Shown here: positions 17,319 through 26,533 of the stretch, one piece after another
How the letters are laid out: every line of letters begins with the position of its first letter
How positions within the stretch are numbered: position 1 is the first letter of the stretch
NCBI RefSeq assembly: GCF_003208655.1
Contig: NZ_QKLU01000010.1
Location: 124,001-188,000 of the forward strand
From: Pedobacter nutrimenti
Lineage (GTDB): Bacteria > Bacteroidota > Bacteroidia > Sphingobacteriales > Sphingobacteriaceae
Reading direction: 5' to 3'
DNA length: 64,000 bases
The notes under the pieces: model-generated
Told to the model about the DNA's origin: nothing
Databases searched by the model: none
What the model saw: only the letters and a program-made list of their open reading frames with translations
Program-made: the position numbers and the translations under genes

Positions 17319-18926
17319 TTACCAGCCCGGATTTTGATTGTTGACCCCTATGTTGGGGTTCAGCACCAGTTCGGAGTTGGGAATTGGAAAAAGAAGATTT
17401 CTATCTGTGGTATTTTTACCGGCCGAGGCTGCGTACTTCCAGGTAGAAGGGGCATTTGCGTTGATCTCCACGGCCAGACTGTTCATTTTGGACACATACA
17501 GGCCCCAGCGTTTTAAATCGTGCTGCCGCATCCCTTCAAAAGCAAACTCCCTGGCCCTTTCGTTTTGCAGTTCTTCCAGAAATTTGCCTTTGCTCAAACC
17601 ACGGGCCACATCAATGGCCGGATCTGGAGTCCCCACAGGTTTATTGTGTCCCCTTCTTTTTACCTGGTTCAGGTACAGCTCCGCAGTGGGTGTTGGTCCG
17701 CCATTCACTTCATTGGCAGCCTCTGCATACATGAGCAATACATCAGCATACCGAAGGGCCGGAAAATTAACCGAGTTAAAATCGATGGCCTTAGGCACAA
17801 CCGTTTCATATTGCCTGCGCCATTTGCCGATGTTCCTGTCGTAGAGCTGGGCGGTCGTCCATGCTACAGTGGTGGTTTTGTTATTGGTGGTCACATATTT
17901 AAAAGGGGCAATGCACCAGTCACGGCGCACATCGGTGGCATCATATAAATTGTACATCCTTGCCGTGGCATTGATGGTTCCGGTCGCATAGCCAGGATCG
18001 TTAACATCGGTACTGGCAATGCCATTGGTAATGCCCAGGGTACCGCCCTGTTGAAAACTCCCCGTATTGTTCCCGTAAAAGCCAATCTCCCAGATACACT
18101 CTTTAGTATCGTAAACATCTTTGGCCGCATTGATAAAAATCTGCTTATAATCCGGATTGAGCATATGTCGTCCGGAACCGATCACCAGATCAGACCATTT
18201 TAAAGCTTCTGCATTTTTTGACTGGTCTTTCAAAGGCTCACCCGCCATGGTCAGGCAAACTTTTGCCAGGATTCCGGCAATCGCCGACTTGGTGACCCTT
18301 TCGCTGTATATCAATCCCTGATCGCTTTGATCGGCCGGATCTTTTTTAAGGTCCTGTACCAGCGCATAAGCCGCGCTCATGTCCTGCAGGATTTGGTCAT
18401 AGACTTCTTTGACCGTTGCCCTTTTCAAAGGTTTGTCTGTCGGATTCTTTGTAGAGGTCAGTTTCAAGGGTACCCCACCATAATTGTCCACCAGCAGGAA
18501 ATAGAAATAAGCCCTTAAGAATAAGGTTTCCCCTTTGATCACCCCTCTTTTTTGTTCATCCATTACCGGTTTCTGTATGTTTTCCAGGATGGCATTTGCA
18601 CGGTCAATTCCCTGGTAACAGGCCTCCCAGAACCGCCCGATATCTACCTGTGCCGCATCAAAATCCAATACAAACAAAGAACTGGTCGAGACATTCCTGT
18701 AAAAGAATTCATCACTGATGGCCAGATACGTAAACAGGCCCCTGCGGTACATTCTTTCATCTTCCAGGCGATTATACACCCCAACCAGGGCCGTATTCAG
18801 CTCACTTTCGGTACTGAAATAATTTTCCGGGCTTTTAAAATCCAATGGAGAAGTATCCAGAAATTTCTTGCAGGAAACCATTGGAAAAAGGAAAACAATA
18901 CACATTAAATAAATAAAACGTTTCAT
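17319..18926 (-). CDS. SusD/RagB-family nutrient-binding outer-membrane lipoprotein
   Basis: A 535-residue lipoprotein with lipobox MVSC (Cys19) followed by KKFLDTSPLDF, the classic start of mature SusD proteins. The N-terminal region has TPR-like helices (GVYNRLEDERMYRRG, CYQGIDRANAILENI). The C-terminal SusD motif is present as GKFLEELQNERAREFAFEGMRQHDLKRWG, and the protein ends in LVLNPNIGVNNQNPGW. It forms the lid of the SusC transporter and binds the glycan at the cell surface. It lies 10 bp after susC in the same operon. Confidence 0.97.
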   Translation of the reverse strand: MKRFIYLMCIVFLFPMVSCKKFLDTSPLDFKSPENYFSTESELNTALVGVYNRLEDERMYRRGLFTYLAISDEFFYRNVSTSSLFVLDFDAAQVDIGRFWEACYQGIDRANAILENIQKPVMDEQKRGVIKGETLFLRAYFYFLLVDNYGGVPLKLTSTKNPTDKPLKRATVKEVYDQILQDMSAAYALVQDLKKDPADQSDQGLIYSERVTKSAIAGILAKVCLTMAGEPLKDQSKNAEALKWSDLVIGSGRHMLNPDYKQIFINAAKDVYDTKECIWEIGFYGNNTGSFQQGGTLGITNGIASTDVNDPGYATGTINATARMYNLYDATDVRRDWCIAPFKYVTTNNKTTTVAWTTAQLYDRNIGKWRRQYETVVPKAIDFNSVNFPALRYADVLLMYAEAANEVNGGPTPTAELYLNQVKRRGHNKPVGTPDPAIDVARGLSKGKFLEELQNERAREFAFEGMRQHDLKRWGLYVSKMNSLAVEINANAPSTWKYAASAGKNTTDRNLLFPIPNSELVLNPNIGVNNQNPGW

Positions 18927-18936
18927 ATCTTATGAA

Positions 18937-21900
18937 TTATAAAGTAAGGTTAAGTCCAAAAGTGAGCGTTCTGGCTTTCGGGTAGGCCGACCAGTCAAAG
19001 CCAGGGGTAAGCGCAGATGGCCAGGTGGAAACATCGGGGTCCAGTCCGGTATATTTGGTCCAGGTATAGAGGTTTTGAGCAGAAGCATATATCCTTAAAC
19101 CTTTGACTTTTATCCTTTTCAGCAGTGCTGCGTTGAAAGAATAACCCAGGGCCACAGTTTTCAAGCGGAGGTAAGAACCATCTTCTATCGTCCTGGAGGA
19201 ATACACCAGAGGCCCCTGGCCATAAACCTTGTACAATTCATTGGTCTGGTTTTCAGGAGTCCATCTGTTGGCATAAGAAGCAAACATGTTCAAAGCACTC
19301 CGGTTTTCACCACCTTCAAATTCTATCCGGTTGGCATTCAGGACATCATTGCCATAAGACCATTGAAAAAAAACATTCAGGTCAAAACCTTTGTAACTGA
19401 AGTTATTGGAAAGGCCTCCGGTATGGATGGGGTTAGGGTCCCCGATAATGGTCTGATCAAAACTATTGACCACACCATCACCGTTAATGTCTTTGTACTT
19501 GATAAATCCGGGTTGTATGGTTGCCCTGGACTGGCCATTGTTGGGGATGTTGTCTTTTAATACATAGGTCCCGTTAGCCAGCTGGTTAAAGTCGGCATAC
19601 TGGTATACCCCGTCCCATACATAACCATAAAACTGGGCAATCGGATGACCAGGCAAGGCGATATAAGGGTAGGCATTATTGAAATTTCCCCAGGTGATCC
19701 TGGACAAAATTGAGGGGTCCTGCTCTGCCAGCCTGATCACTTTATTTCTATTGAAAGAGATGTTAAAATTGGTGTTCCAGCTAAAGTTTTTATTTTGAAT
19801 GTTTACCGTATTGATGGTAAACTCCCAGCCTTTATTTCCTACCTTACCCACATTTCTGATTCCGGTCAAATAGCCCTGAGAAGGCGCCAGAGAGGAATTC
19901 AGCAACAAATCATAGGTTTTTTTGTCGTAATAATCCACCGTTAAAGAAACCCGTTCTTTAAACAGGCCGATGTCCAGGCCTATATCCGCCTGGGCCGTGC
20001 TTTCCCATTTCAGGTTCCTGTTTCCCAAAAGGTTCGGGATGCTTCCGCCAAAAGGTGAATTGTTAAAATTGTAACCCGAAGTAGAGATGATCTGCAAGGT
20101 GGACATACTCGCATAATCGCTTACCCGGTTGTTACCGGTTAAGCCATAACTGGTGCGCAGTTTGGCACTGGAAACATAAGGCAATTTTTTTACAAAAGCT
20201 TCCTCGCCCAGCAGCCAGGCAAAAGAGCCCGATGGAAAATAGGCCCATTGGTTTCCCTTTGCAAATTTAGAAGAACCATCTGCCCTTAAGGAAGCTGTAA
20301 AAAGGTACCTGGATTTATAACTGTAATTCAGCCTTGTCAAAAAAGACATCAGGGCAGCCTCCGAACGGATAGAGGTTAAACGGTTTGGGATACCTTCATC
20401 CAGCCCACTGATCCCCAGGGATTCGTTTGGAACCTGGGTGGCCGAAAAACCGTACACAAAACTGCTGGTCTTTTGCAAAGTGAATCCTGCCAGCGCATTA
20501 ATGTTGTGTACCTTGTTCAGGGTCTTTTTAAAAGTCAGCGTATTCTCGTTCAGCAGGTCTGTGAGGTCAAAATTGGTAATCGAGCCATTGATTCCATTCC
20601 CACTCGACAAAGGATTGCCCGACCTGGTGTTTGAATTGTTAAAAATTTCCTTGCGGGTACTTCTTTTGGTCAATCCACCGGAAGTCCGGAAAGTAAAATT
20701 TTTCAGGAATTTATATTCTGCATAGGCATTGGCCATCAGTGCATTTACAAAAGAAGGATTGTATTCATTTTGTGTGGAGATCACCGGGTTGATCCTGTAT
20801 TCGGCCGAAGGATTTACATCCGGATCAAAAGGTTGGTTCAGGATCTGGTCGTCTTTTAAAGGATCGCCGGTAATGGGCCGGTAGCCCCATACACTGTACA
20901 TTAAACTGGCTGTGGGACTACTGTTCCTTTCGGCAGCAATGGTCCCATAAGTTTTAGTATAGGAATAATTGGTGTTTACCCCTACTTTAAGATTTGGGCT
21001 AATGCTCTGGTCCAGTACAATTCTGCCCTGATAACGTTTAAAACCACTGTTTAAAATAATCCCGTCCTGGTTGAGCAGGGAACCGGAAACCGAGTACCTG
21101 GTTTTATCTGTTCCGCCACTCACCGACAGAAAGTGGTTTTGCATAGGGGCTGTTCTGAAAATACGGTCCTGCCAGTCTATGCCCTGCACGCCTCGGTAAG
21201 ACTCCAGGTCTTTTCCATCTTTCAGGTAAATCGGGGTATACACCGAGGGGTTAAACTCCAGCTGGTACTTTACAAATTCATAGGCACTGAGCATTTCCTG
21301 TTTTTTCAGGTTTTTCTGGAAGCCGAAATAGTTGCTGTAGGCAATAGTTGGTGTGCCTATTTTTCCTTTTTTCGTGGTCACAATAATGACCCCGTTGGCC
21401 CCTCTTGCCCCATAAATCGCTGTAGCGGAAGCGTCTTTTAAAATATCTATAGATTCGATTTCAGCCGGGTTGAGTACATTATTAGCCGGGTCCTCCAGTG
21501 GAAAACCATCAATCACATAAAGCGGGGAATTGCTTTGGGTAACCGAGTTGTTTCCCCGTATCGAAATTTGAAGACCTGCTCCGGGCTGTCCGTCAGAAGA
21601 AGAAACCTGGACCCCCGCCACCCTTCCGGCCAGTGCTTCTTCAAAGGAAGCAACAGGGGCCTTCTGCAAATCTTCCATTTTTACCTGGCTCACCGCCCCG
21701 GTCAGGTCCCTTTTGGTAGAGGTGCCGTAACCAATCACCACCACCTCATCCAGTGCTTTTAAATCAGGAAACAGTTTTACATGATAGATCAGGGCACTGC
21801 TTAAAGGAATTTCTTTACTGAGGTAACCGGTATAGGAAAAAACAAGTGCTCCTTTTAACTCCGGTAGTGTCAGTTTAAATTTACCATTGCCGTCGCTTTG

Positions 21901-22128
21901 TGTGACAATACTGCTCCCTTTTAGCCGGATGGTTACCCCAGGTATCGGACTTCCTTTTTCATCGTTTACTGCTCCGGAAATGGTAATTAAAGCCAGTCCG
22001 GCAAAAGAACCGGGTTCTGTTTTTTTGGCCGCCCGCAACTCCAGAAAGCCCAGTACGGCGCAGATAAATACAAAGTAAAATTTCATTACATATTTGGTTA
22101 GTGTGGTTGGTTTTGGTTGCCTGTCCAT
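18937..22128 (-). CDS. SusC/RagA-family TonB-dependent transporter
   Basis: 1063 residues. The N-terminus MDRQPKPTTLTKYVMKFYFV has a long n-region before the signal peptide, a form common in SusC proteins; an alternative ATG is 14 codons later (22086). A carboxypeptidase-regulatory-like domain (about 50-120), a TonB-box-like segment (LDEVVVIGYG), a plug domain (about 130-240, with SIRGNNSVTQSNSPLYVIDG) and a 22-strand barrel ending in a terminal phenylalanine-rich strand (LTFGLNLTL) follow. It has no STN domain, so it is not expected to signal to an anti-sigma factor. Regulation therefore probably runs through the GntR-type protein encoded upstream. It starts 26 bp after the GH3 gene. Confidence 0.97.
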   Translation of the reverse strand: MDRQPKPTTLTKYVMKFYFVFICAVLGFLELRAAKKTEPGSFAGLALITISGAVNDEKGSPIPGVTIRLKGSSIVTQSDGNGKFKLTLPELKGALVFSYTGYLSKEIPLSSALIYHVKLFPDLKALDEVVVIGYGTSTKRDLTGAVSQVKMEDLQKAPVASFEEALAGRVAGVQVSSSDGQPGAGLQISIRGNNSVTQSNSPLYVIDGFPLEDPANNVLNPAEIESIDILKDASATAIYGARGANGVIIVTTKKGKIGTPTIAYSNYFGFQKNLKKQEMLSAYEFVKYQLEFNPSVYTPIYLKDGKDLESYRGVQGIDWQDRIFRTAPMQNHFLSVSGGTDKTRYSVSGSLLNQDGIILNSGFKRYQGRIVLDQSISPNLKVGVNTNYSYTKTYGTIAAERNSSPTASLMYSVWGYRPITGDPLKDDQILNQPFDPDVNPSAEYRINPVISTQNEYNPSFVNALMANAYAEYKFLKNFTFRTSGGLTKRSTRKEIFNNSNTRSGNPLSSGNGINGSITNFDLTDLLNENTLTFKKTLNKVHNINALAGFTLQKTSSFVYGFSATQVPNESLGISGLDEGIPNRLTSIRSEAALMSFLTRLNYSYKSRYLFTASLRADGSSKFAKGNQWAYFPSGSFAWLLGEEAFVKKLPYVSSAKLRTSYGLTGNNRVSDYASMSTLQIISTSGYNFNNSPFGGSIPNLLGNRNLKWESTAQADIGLDIGLFKERVSLTVDYYDKKTYDLLLNSSLAPSQGYLTGIRNVGKVGNKGWEFTINTVNIQNKNFSWNTNFNISFNRNKVIRLAEQDPSILSRITWGNFNNAYPYIALPGHPIAQFYGYVWDGVYQYADFNQLANGTYVLKDNIPNNGQSRATIQPGFIKYKDINGDGVVNSFDQTIIGDPNPIHTGGLSNNFSYKGFDLNVFFQWSYGNDVLNANRIEFEGGENRSALNMFASYANRWTPENQTNELYKVYGQGPLVYSSRTIEDGSYLRLKTVALGYSFNAALLKRIKVKGLRIYASAQNLYTWTKYTGLDPDVSTWPSALTPGFDWSAYPKARTLTFGLNLTL

Positions 22129-22154
22129 TTAAAGATCAGGGCTTTGCTGTTTAA

Positions 22155-24650
22155 TCAGGGTATATTTACCCTGTTTTTTAAATGAATATCTGCCGAAGAA
22201 GAACCGATCAGGATTTCAAAGCTTCCCGGGTCATATCCGAATCTTTTTTTGCTCGTTTTATAATAAGAAAAGGCTTGTTTATCCAGTAAAATGCTAATGT
22301 TCCGGCTTTCCCCCTTTTTCAAAAAGACCTTCGAGAAGGCTTTGAGTTCCTTGTAAGGCCTGCTGAGCTGACTTTTCAATTCCCGGACATAGAGCTGGGC
22401 CACTTCCGCCCCCTCTCGCATCCCGGTATTTCTGACCTGGAAACTGACCCGGACTTGCGGGGCACCTTTTTTACCGGAGACTTTTACCTGCAGTCCCGAA
22501 TAGTTAAAGGAGGTATAAGACAAACCATATCCAAAGGGAAACATGGGCTTCACTCCTTTTGAATCGTAATAACGGTAGCCTATAAAAACCCCCTCCTTAT
22601 ACGTAATCCTTTTGGTCTGCTGCGGATCGGCATAATTGGCAAATGCCGGGTTGTCTTCCCATTTTTTTTCAAAACTTACCGGAAGTTTCCCACTTGGGTT
22701 AATGCTGCCGAAAAGGATTTCTGCAACCGCGGTACCGCCTTCTTGTCCGGGATACCAGGCATGGAGCAGGCCTTGCACTTTGGGCAGCCATTTTTCCATA
22801 TACACATTGCCGCCTGCATTTAAAACCACAATGGTTTTCGGATTGGCTTTGGCCACAACTGCAATGAGGCTGTCCTGGTACTGGGGAAGTTCAAAACTGC
22901 GGTCATTGCCCTCTCTTTCGGTACTTTCATTAAAACCTGTACAAAGGACTACTGCATCTGCTGCCGCAGCGGCCCGGACGGCCTCCCTAAAATCCAGCAC
23001 ATCCGGATGCCAGGCAAAACTGATGTCTACCGGATGGGTATTTGCATAATACTCCAGCTTAACCGGATATTCCTTTCCGGCAGTCAGCTGCATCACTATG
23101 CTGCTGGTGGTGATGCCTTGTTCCCTCCAGAGGTCTATCACTTTTTCTTTTCCAACTTCCAGCCGGAAACCATCAAAGCCCCTTACAGTAAAGCGGTAAG
23201 CTCCTGTTTTTTCAGGTCTGATGACCCCGGTCCAGCGCATGGAGCAATGATCAAAGGGAATCCCCCTTTCTTCAGCAGCAATATGCCAGCCATTGTGAAT
23301 GCTGACCACGCTGTCTGTTCCGGTTTTTACCGGTTCACCTGCCAGTTTAATATTGTTAAAATATTCGGCCTTTATCCCCCTTGCTGTCGAGCCTGGGCCT
23401 GTAAAAAACATAGATCTGGACACCAGGTCCGATAAAACAGGCAATCCGGTCGCATGAATAATTTTTATCGTTTTGGAATGCGCCTGTATCCCTTTAAGAA
23501 CTGAAACCGAGTGAAAGGGAAAGGTATAAGAGCTTCCACCACCGGAAATATAGGCATCCGCATTGGGGCCAATTACGGCCAGAGTTTTAATATTTTCATT
23601 CAGGGGAAGAATATTGTCCTGGTTTTTCAACAAAACAATTCCTCCCCTGGCCAAATCCAGTGCAGCCCTGGCACCCTCAGGATTATCTTTTGGAATGGTA
23701 CTGTCCAGTTGGGGCCGGTCATAAAAACCAAAGCGGAAAATAATACGCAAAATCCTTCGCACCTTATCGTCAATGACCGCTTCTTCCAACTTTCCGCTTT
23801 TAATGGCCGCCATAAGGTCTTTGCGGTTCATTCTCCGCGCTCCGGGCATTTCCAGGTCAAGTCCTCCTTTTGCCGCTTCGACCCCGTCGTAAGTGGACGA
23901 CCAGTCTGACATCACAAAGCCATCAAAAGCCCAGTCCCCTTTTAAAATTTCATTGTTCAGGTGGTGGTTCTGGGTGGCATGGACCCCGTTAACAGGGTTA
24001 TAGCTGTTCATCACTGAGCCAGCCTTTCCTTCCTGAACAGCCGCCTTGAAAGCCGGAAGATAAATTTCCTGCAGGGTCCTTTCATCCAGGTCTGAACTGA
24101 CATTGTTGCGGTCCCATTCCTGGTTGTTGGCCGCATAATGTTTTACCGTTGCCACCACGCGCTCTGCCTGTAAACCTTTTATGTAATTCACAGCAATCCT
24201 CGAATTCAAAAAAGGATCTTCCGAAAAATATTCAAAATTTCTGCCCGAGAGCGGGGCCCGGACAATGTTCACTCCGGGGGCTAGCAGAATATGCACCCCT
24301 CTGGCCCTGGAATCCCGGCCCAGTTCCTTGCCCAGTCTTTTGACCAGGACCGTATCCCAGGTTGCGGCCGATAAAATACTTGCCGGATAAGCAGTTGACT
24401 TTCCATCTTTGTGTGTTCCCACCGGCCCATCTGTCAGTTTAATTTCCGGAAGGCCCAGCCTTTCCACAGGGCGAATGTAAAAACCTTTAAAACCTCCGAT
24501 ATAATCCAGCTTCTCTTCCAGGCTCATTTGGGCAAGCAGGGCATTTACCCTTTTTTCTACACCTGCTTTCGGGTCTTTATATACCTGTGCAAGGGCAAAT
24601 GAACCATAAACAGACAACAGGAAAAGAAGCAATCCTGATTTTGACAGCAC
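22155..24650 (-). CDS. GH3 family glycosidase with inserted PA14 domain
   Basis: 831 residues from a GTG at 24650 that opens a good signal peptide (LSKSGLLLFLLSVYGSFALAQ). The frame extends upstream to a TTG at 24743 but contains no ATG there, and the extra part covers the repeat array downstream of the promoter. The N-terminal GH3 barrel carries KHYAANN (near 170) and the nucleophile Asp in GFVMSDWSS (D249). A PA14 domain (about 410-530, EYFNNIKLAGEP to the FTVRGFDGFRLEVG strand) is inserted in the C-terminal alpha/beta sandwich, as in beta-glucosidases with side-chain specificity. A fibronectin-III-like domain ends the protein. It is exported to the periplasm and trims non-reducing-end sugars. 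It is the first gene of the ten-gene operon. Confidence 0.93.
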   Translation of the reverse strand: MLSKSGLLLFLLSVYGSFALAQVYKDPKAGVEKRVNALLAQMSLEEKLDYIGGFKGFYIRPVERLGLPEIKLTDGPVGTHKDGKSTAYPASILSAATWDTVLVKRLGKELGRDSRARGVHILLAPGVNIVRAPLSGRNFEYFSEDPFLNSRIAVNYIKGLQAERVVATVKHYAANNQEWDRNNVSSDLDERTLQEIYLPAFKAAVQEGKAGSVMNSYNPVNGVHATQNHHLNNEILKGDWAFDGFVMSDWSSTYDGVEAAKGGLDLEMPGARRMNRKDLMAAIKSGKLEEAVIDDKVRRILRIIFRFGFYDRPQLDSTIPKDNPEGARAALDLARGGIVLLKNQDNILPLNENIKTLAVIGPNADAYISGGGSSYTFPFHSVSVLKGIQAHSKTIKIIHATGLPVLSDLVSRSMFFTGPGSTARGIKAEYFNNIKLAGEPVKTGTDSVVSIHNGWHIAAEERGIPFDHCSMRWTGVIRPEKTGAYRFTVRGFDGFRLEVGKEKVIDLWREQGITTSSIVMQLTAGKEYPVKLEYYANTHPVDISFAWHPDVLDFREAVRAAAAADAVVLCTGFNESTEREGNDRSFELPQYQDSLIAVVAKANPKTIVVLNAGGNVYMEKWLPKVQGLLHAWYPGQEGGTAVAEILFGSINPSGKLPVSFEKKWEDNPAFANYADPQQTKRITYKEGVFIGYRYYDSKGVKPMFPFGYGLSYTSFNYSGLQVKVSGKKGAPQVRVSFQVRNTGMREGAEVAQLYVRELKSQLSRPYKELKAFSKVFLKKGESRNISILLDKQAFSYYKTSKKRFGYDPGSFEILIGSSSADIHLKNRVNIP

Positions 24651-24710
24651 ATTTTGTTTTCTATCCGGCCTTAAAGAGGATTGACATTGTTTTTTATACA
24701 CGGCTCTATT

Positions 24711-24730
24711 TGGTTTGGTCTGGTCTGGTA
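24711..24730. repeat. Array 1 of a 5-bp repeat (TGGTY x4)
   Basis: TGGTTTGGTCTGGTCTGGTA is four tandem copies of TGGT[TC/A]. It lies just downstream of the predicted start of transcription of the PUL operon, in the position of a repressor block. A second array of the same repeat lies 180 bp away. Read on the coding strand the unit is ACCAG/ACCAA. Confidence 0.6.
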
Positions 24731-24745
24731 ATATACAAGACAAAA

Positions 24746-24775
24746 CAAAAATAGGAAATATTATTAGTTTTCAAA
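24746..24775 (-). promoter_or_regulatory. Promoter of the ten-gene PUL operon
   Basis: On the minus strand, TTTG (24772-24775), 18 bp, then TATTTTTG (24746-24753): an exact match to the Bacteroidota -33/-7 consensus. Transcription should begin near 24740, about 90 bp before the GTG start of the GH3 gene. Confidence 0.7.
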
Positions 24776-24890
24776 TTTTTTTTAAAATTCTTCAAAAACC
24801 TCCTTAAATACTCAATTAAAAAGGTTTTTTCGATTTTAAACAGCGGAGCCCACTTTTTCTGCCCGAATTTTTTCTTAAAAAAATCAATAT

Positions 24891-24910
24891 TGGTCTGGTT
24901 TGGTTCGGTT
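24891..24910. repeat. Array 2 of the 5-bp repeat (TGGTY x4, last copy degenerate)
   Basis: TGGTCTGGTTTGGTTCGGTT carries three exact TGGT[TC] copies and a TTCGG variant. It sits directly upstream of the -7 element of the divergent GntR-type gene. Together with array 1 it brackets the 180-bp core of the bidirectional control region, an arrangement that would allow looping between two bound regulators. Confidence 0.6.
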
Positions 24911-24937
24911 TTATAAGCATAATTCAGAAATATCACT

Positions 24938-24945
24938 TAGTTTTG
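24938..24945 (+). promoter_or_regulatory. Candidate -7 element of the GntR-type regulator gene
   Basis: TAGTTTTG matches TAnnTTTG and lies 30 bp before the ATG at 24975. No good -33 match is seen; array 2 occupies that region. The rest of the 324-bp gap between the two genes is AT-rich and shows no other structure. Confidence 0.5.
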
Positions 24946-24974
24946 CAGAACACTATTGATCAGAAAAAAATTAT

Positions 24975-26024
24975 ATGTCTCTACCTCCTATTCCTGTTCA
25001 TGATTCCAAGCCCACAGAAACAGACGCCAGGGCAGGATCTGCCCACCGGATGAAATACCTTCAGCTGGCGGAATACATCAATGCACTGATTGAAAGTAAT
25101 GAACTGAGGATCAACGACAGGCTTCCTTCGTTGAACCAGCTGATGGAAAAATTAAAGATCAGTAAGGAAACGACGCTTAAAGGGCTCAATTATCTAAGCG
25201 AAAAGGGCATCATTGAAGCAGAATACAGAAAAGGTTATTATGTAAAGAAAAAAGCACAATACCATCCTTATCGCATCTGTCTGATTTTAGATAAGATGAA
25301 TGTATTAAGGGACAGGGTTTACCAATCTTTTCTCGATGCGGTAAAAGAGCATGCCGATGTGGACGTTTATTTCCACAACCACAATTTTAAGGTATTTGAA
25401 AAACTGGTGGATGAAAATTTAGGCAGTTATACACATTTTGTCGTCACCACCTTTCTTCATGGTCACACTGCAGAAGTCCTGAACCGCATCCCTGCGCAAA
25501 AAAGGGTTATCCTTGACTACCGTGAGGAAGGCCTGAAAGGAGAATACACCTGCATTTACCAGGATTACCAAACTGATATTTTTGAATCCCTTGGCAAACT
25601 AATGCCGCAGCTGGAAAAATATTCCCGACTGGTGCTCATTTCTCCCCTGGAAGCTTTTCATGCCGGGGAAGTCATTAAAGGTTTTGAGCATTTCTGCAAA
25701 ACGGAACAGAAGAAATACAAGATTTACCATACCGTAAATGAAAGCCTCTGCAAAAAAGGAGATGCTTATGTCACTTTCAGCAGGTACGACCAGGATGACG
25801 TGGCTGTTATTAAACTGGCCAGAAAACAGGGCTGGAAACTGGGAAAAGATATCGGTTTGATTTCTTACAACGATACTGCGGTAAAAGAAGTGCTGGAAGA
25901 TGGAATTACAGTCATCAGTACAGACTTTAACAAAATGGGCGAGGAAGCCGCCAAAGCCATCCTGGCCAGGGAAGTGGTGACTATGCGCGATCCAGCCAAA
26001 GTTATTTTAAGAAATTCGCTGTAA
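24975..26024 (+). CDS. GntR-type transcriptional regulator with LacI-like ligand domain
   Basis: 349 residues. Residues about 27-93 form a GntR winged helix (YINALIESNELRINDRLPSLNQL, then a recognition helix ISKETTLKGLNYL and the wing EKGIIEAEYRKGYYV). Residues about 100-345 form a periplasmic-binding-protein-like sensor domain (YRICLILDKMNVLRD... ending ISTDFNKMGEEAAKAIL). This hybrid of GntR DNA binding with a LacI/ribose-binding-like sensor is common among sugar regulators of Bacteroidota. It is divergent from the ten-gene PUL and probably binds the two repeat arrays in the shared control region, responding to a sugar from that pathway. The sensed sugar is unknown. Confidence 0.92.
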   Translation: MSLPPIPVHDSKPTETDARAGSAHRMKYLQLAEYINALIESNELRINDRLPSLNQLMEKLKISKETTLKGLNYLSEKGIIEAEYRKGYYVKKKAQYHPYRICLILDKMNVLRDRVYQSFLDAVKEHADVDVYFHNHNFKVFEKLVDENLGSYTHFVVTTFLHGHTAEVLNRIPAQKRVILDYREEGLKGEYTCIYQDYQTDIFESLGKLMPQLEKYSRLVLISPLEAFHAGEVIKGFEHFCKTEQKKYKIYHTVNESLCKKGDAYVTFSRYDQDDVAVIKLARKQGWKLGKDIGLISYNDTAVKEVLEDGITVISTDFNKMGEEAAKAILAREVVTMRDPAKVILRNSL

Positions 26025-26081
26025 CAATAGTCGCTTTCTATAAATACCTTCTTAAATTTAGGTCTTAAAATAGAGCATATT

Positions 26082-26447
26082 ATGGCAGAAGTAATCCCTG
26101 TTTTCAGAATTTTTGACTACAACAAAGTCCTGGAATTTTACATAGACTGGCTGGGTTTTAAAATTGACTGGGAAGACAGGCCCGCACACTCCCAACTGTA
26201 CATGCAGGTTTCCAGAAATGATATTGTACTGCATTTATCAGAGCATCATGGAGACTGCAGCCCCGGGGCAAGGGTTTATATCGGGGGCTTTGAACGTCTG
26301 GAAGCCTATCACCGGGAGCTGCTTGATCAAAATTATAAGTTTAACCGCCCAGGACTCGAGCCTGCACCCTGGGACGAAAATACCCTGGTCATGGAAGTTA
26401 TTGATCCTTTTGGAAACCGCCTGACCTTTAACAGCAGGAACAGTTAA
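26082..26447 (+). CDS. VOC/glyoxalase-superfamily protein
   Basis: A 121-residue small protein of the vicinal-oxygen-chelate fold: VIPVFRIFDYNKVLEFYIDWLGFKIDW at the start and LVMEVIDPFGNRLTFN at the end are the usual beta-alpha-beta-beta-beta edges of the glyoxalase/bleomycin-resistance family. The related groups bind drugs or act as metal-dependent isomerases or dioxygenases; no specific substrate is evident. It lies 57 bp downstream of the regulator gene and may be independent of the PUL. Confidence 0.85.
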   Translation: MAEVIPVFRIFDYNKVLEFYIDWLGFKIDWEDRPAHSQLYMQVSRNDIVLHLSEHHGDCSPGARVYIGGFERLEAYHRELLDQNYKFNRPGLEPAPWDENTLVMEVIDPFGNRLTFNSRNS

Positions 26448-26474
26448 CTCCTGCCTGATCCGCAGGCATCTAAA

Positions 26475-26515
26475 GCATCTGAATATTCAAAGAAATTCTT
26501 TGAATATTCAGATGC
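26475..26515. terminator. Perfect 20-bp palindrome between convergent genes
   Basis: Arms 26475-26494 and 26496-26515 are exact reverse complements with a single base between them. The gene pair on either side converges, so it may act as a two-way terminator, but neither side has a T run and a 1-nt loop is too small, so the real hairpin would open a few pairs. A protein-binding palindrome is the alternative. Confidence 0.45.
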
Positions 26516-26533
26516 GCCTGAACAATCATCCGG

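Noticed and set aside
22087-22128. SusC start at the internal ATG 22086
   Set aside because: The longer start fits the extended n-region common in SusC proteins and keeps a 26-bp gap to the GH3 gene; the shorter start is kept only as an alternative.
24706-24936. A 76-residue open frame on the minus strand in the PUL control region
   Set aside because: It is made of the repeat arrays and AT-rich promoter sequence, overlaps both promoters and resembles no known protein.
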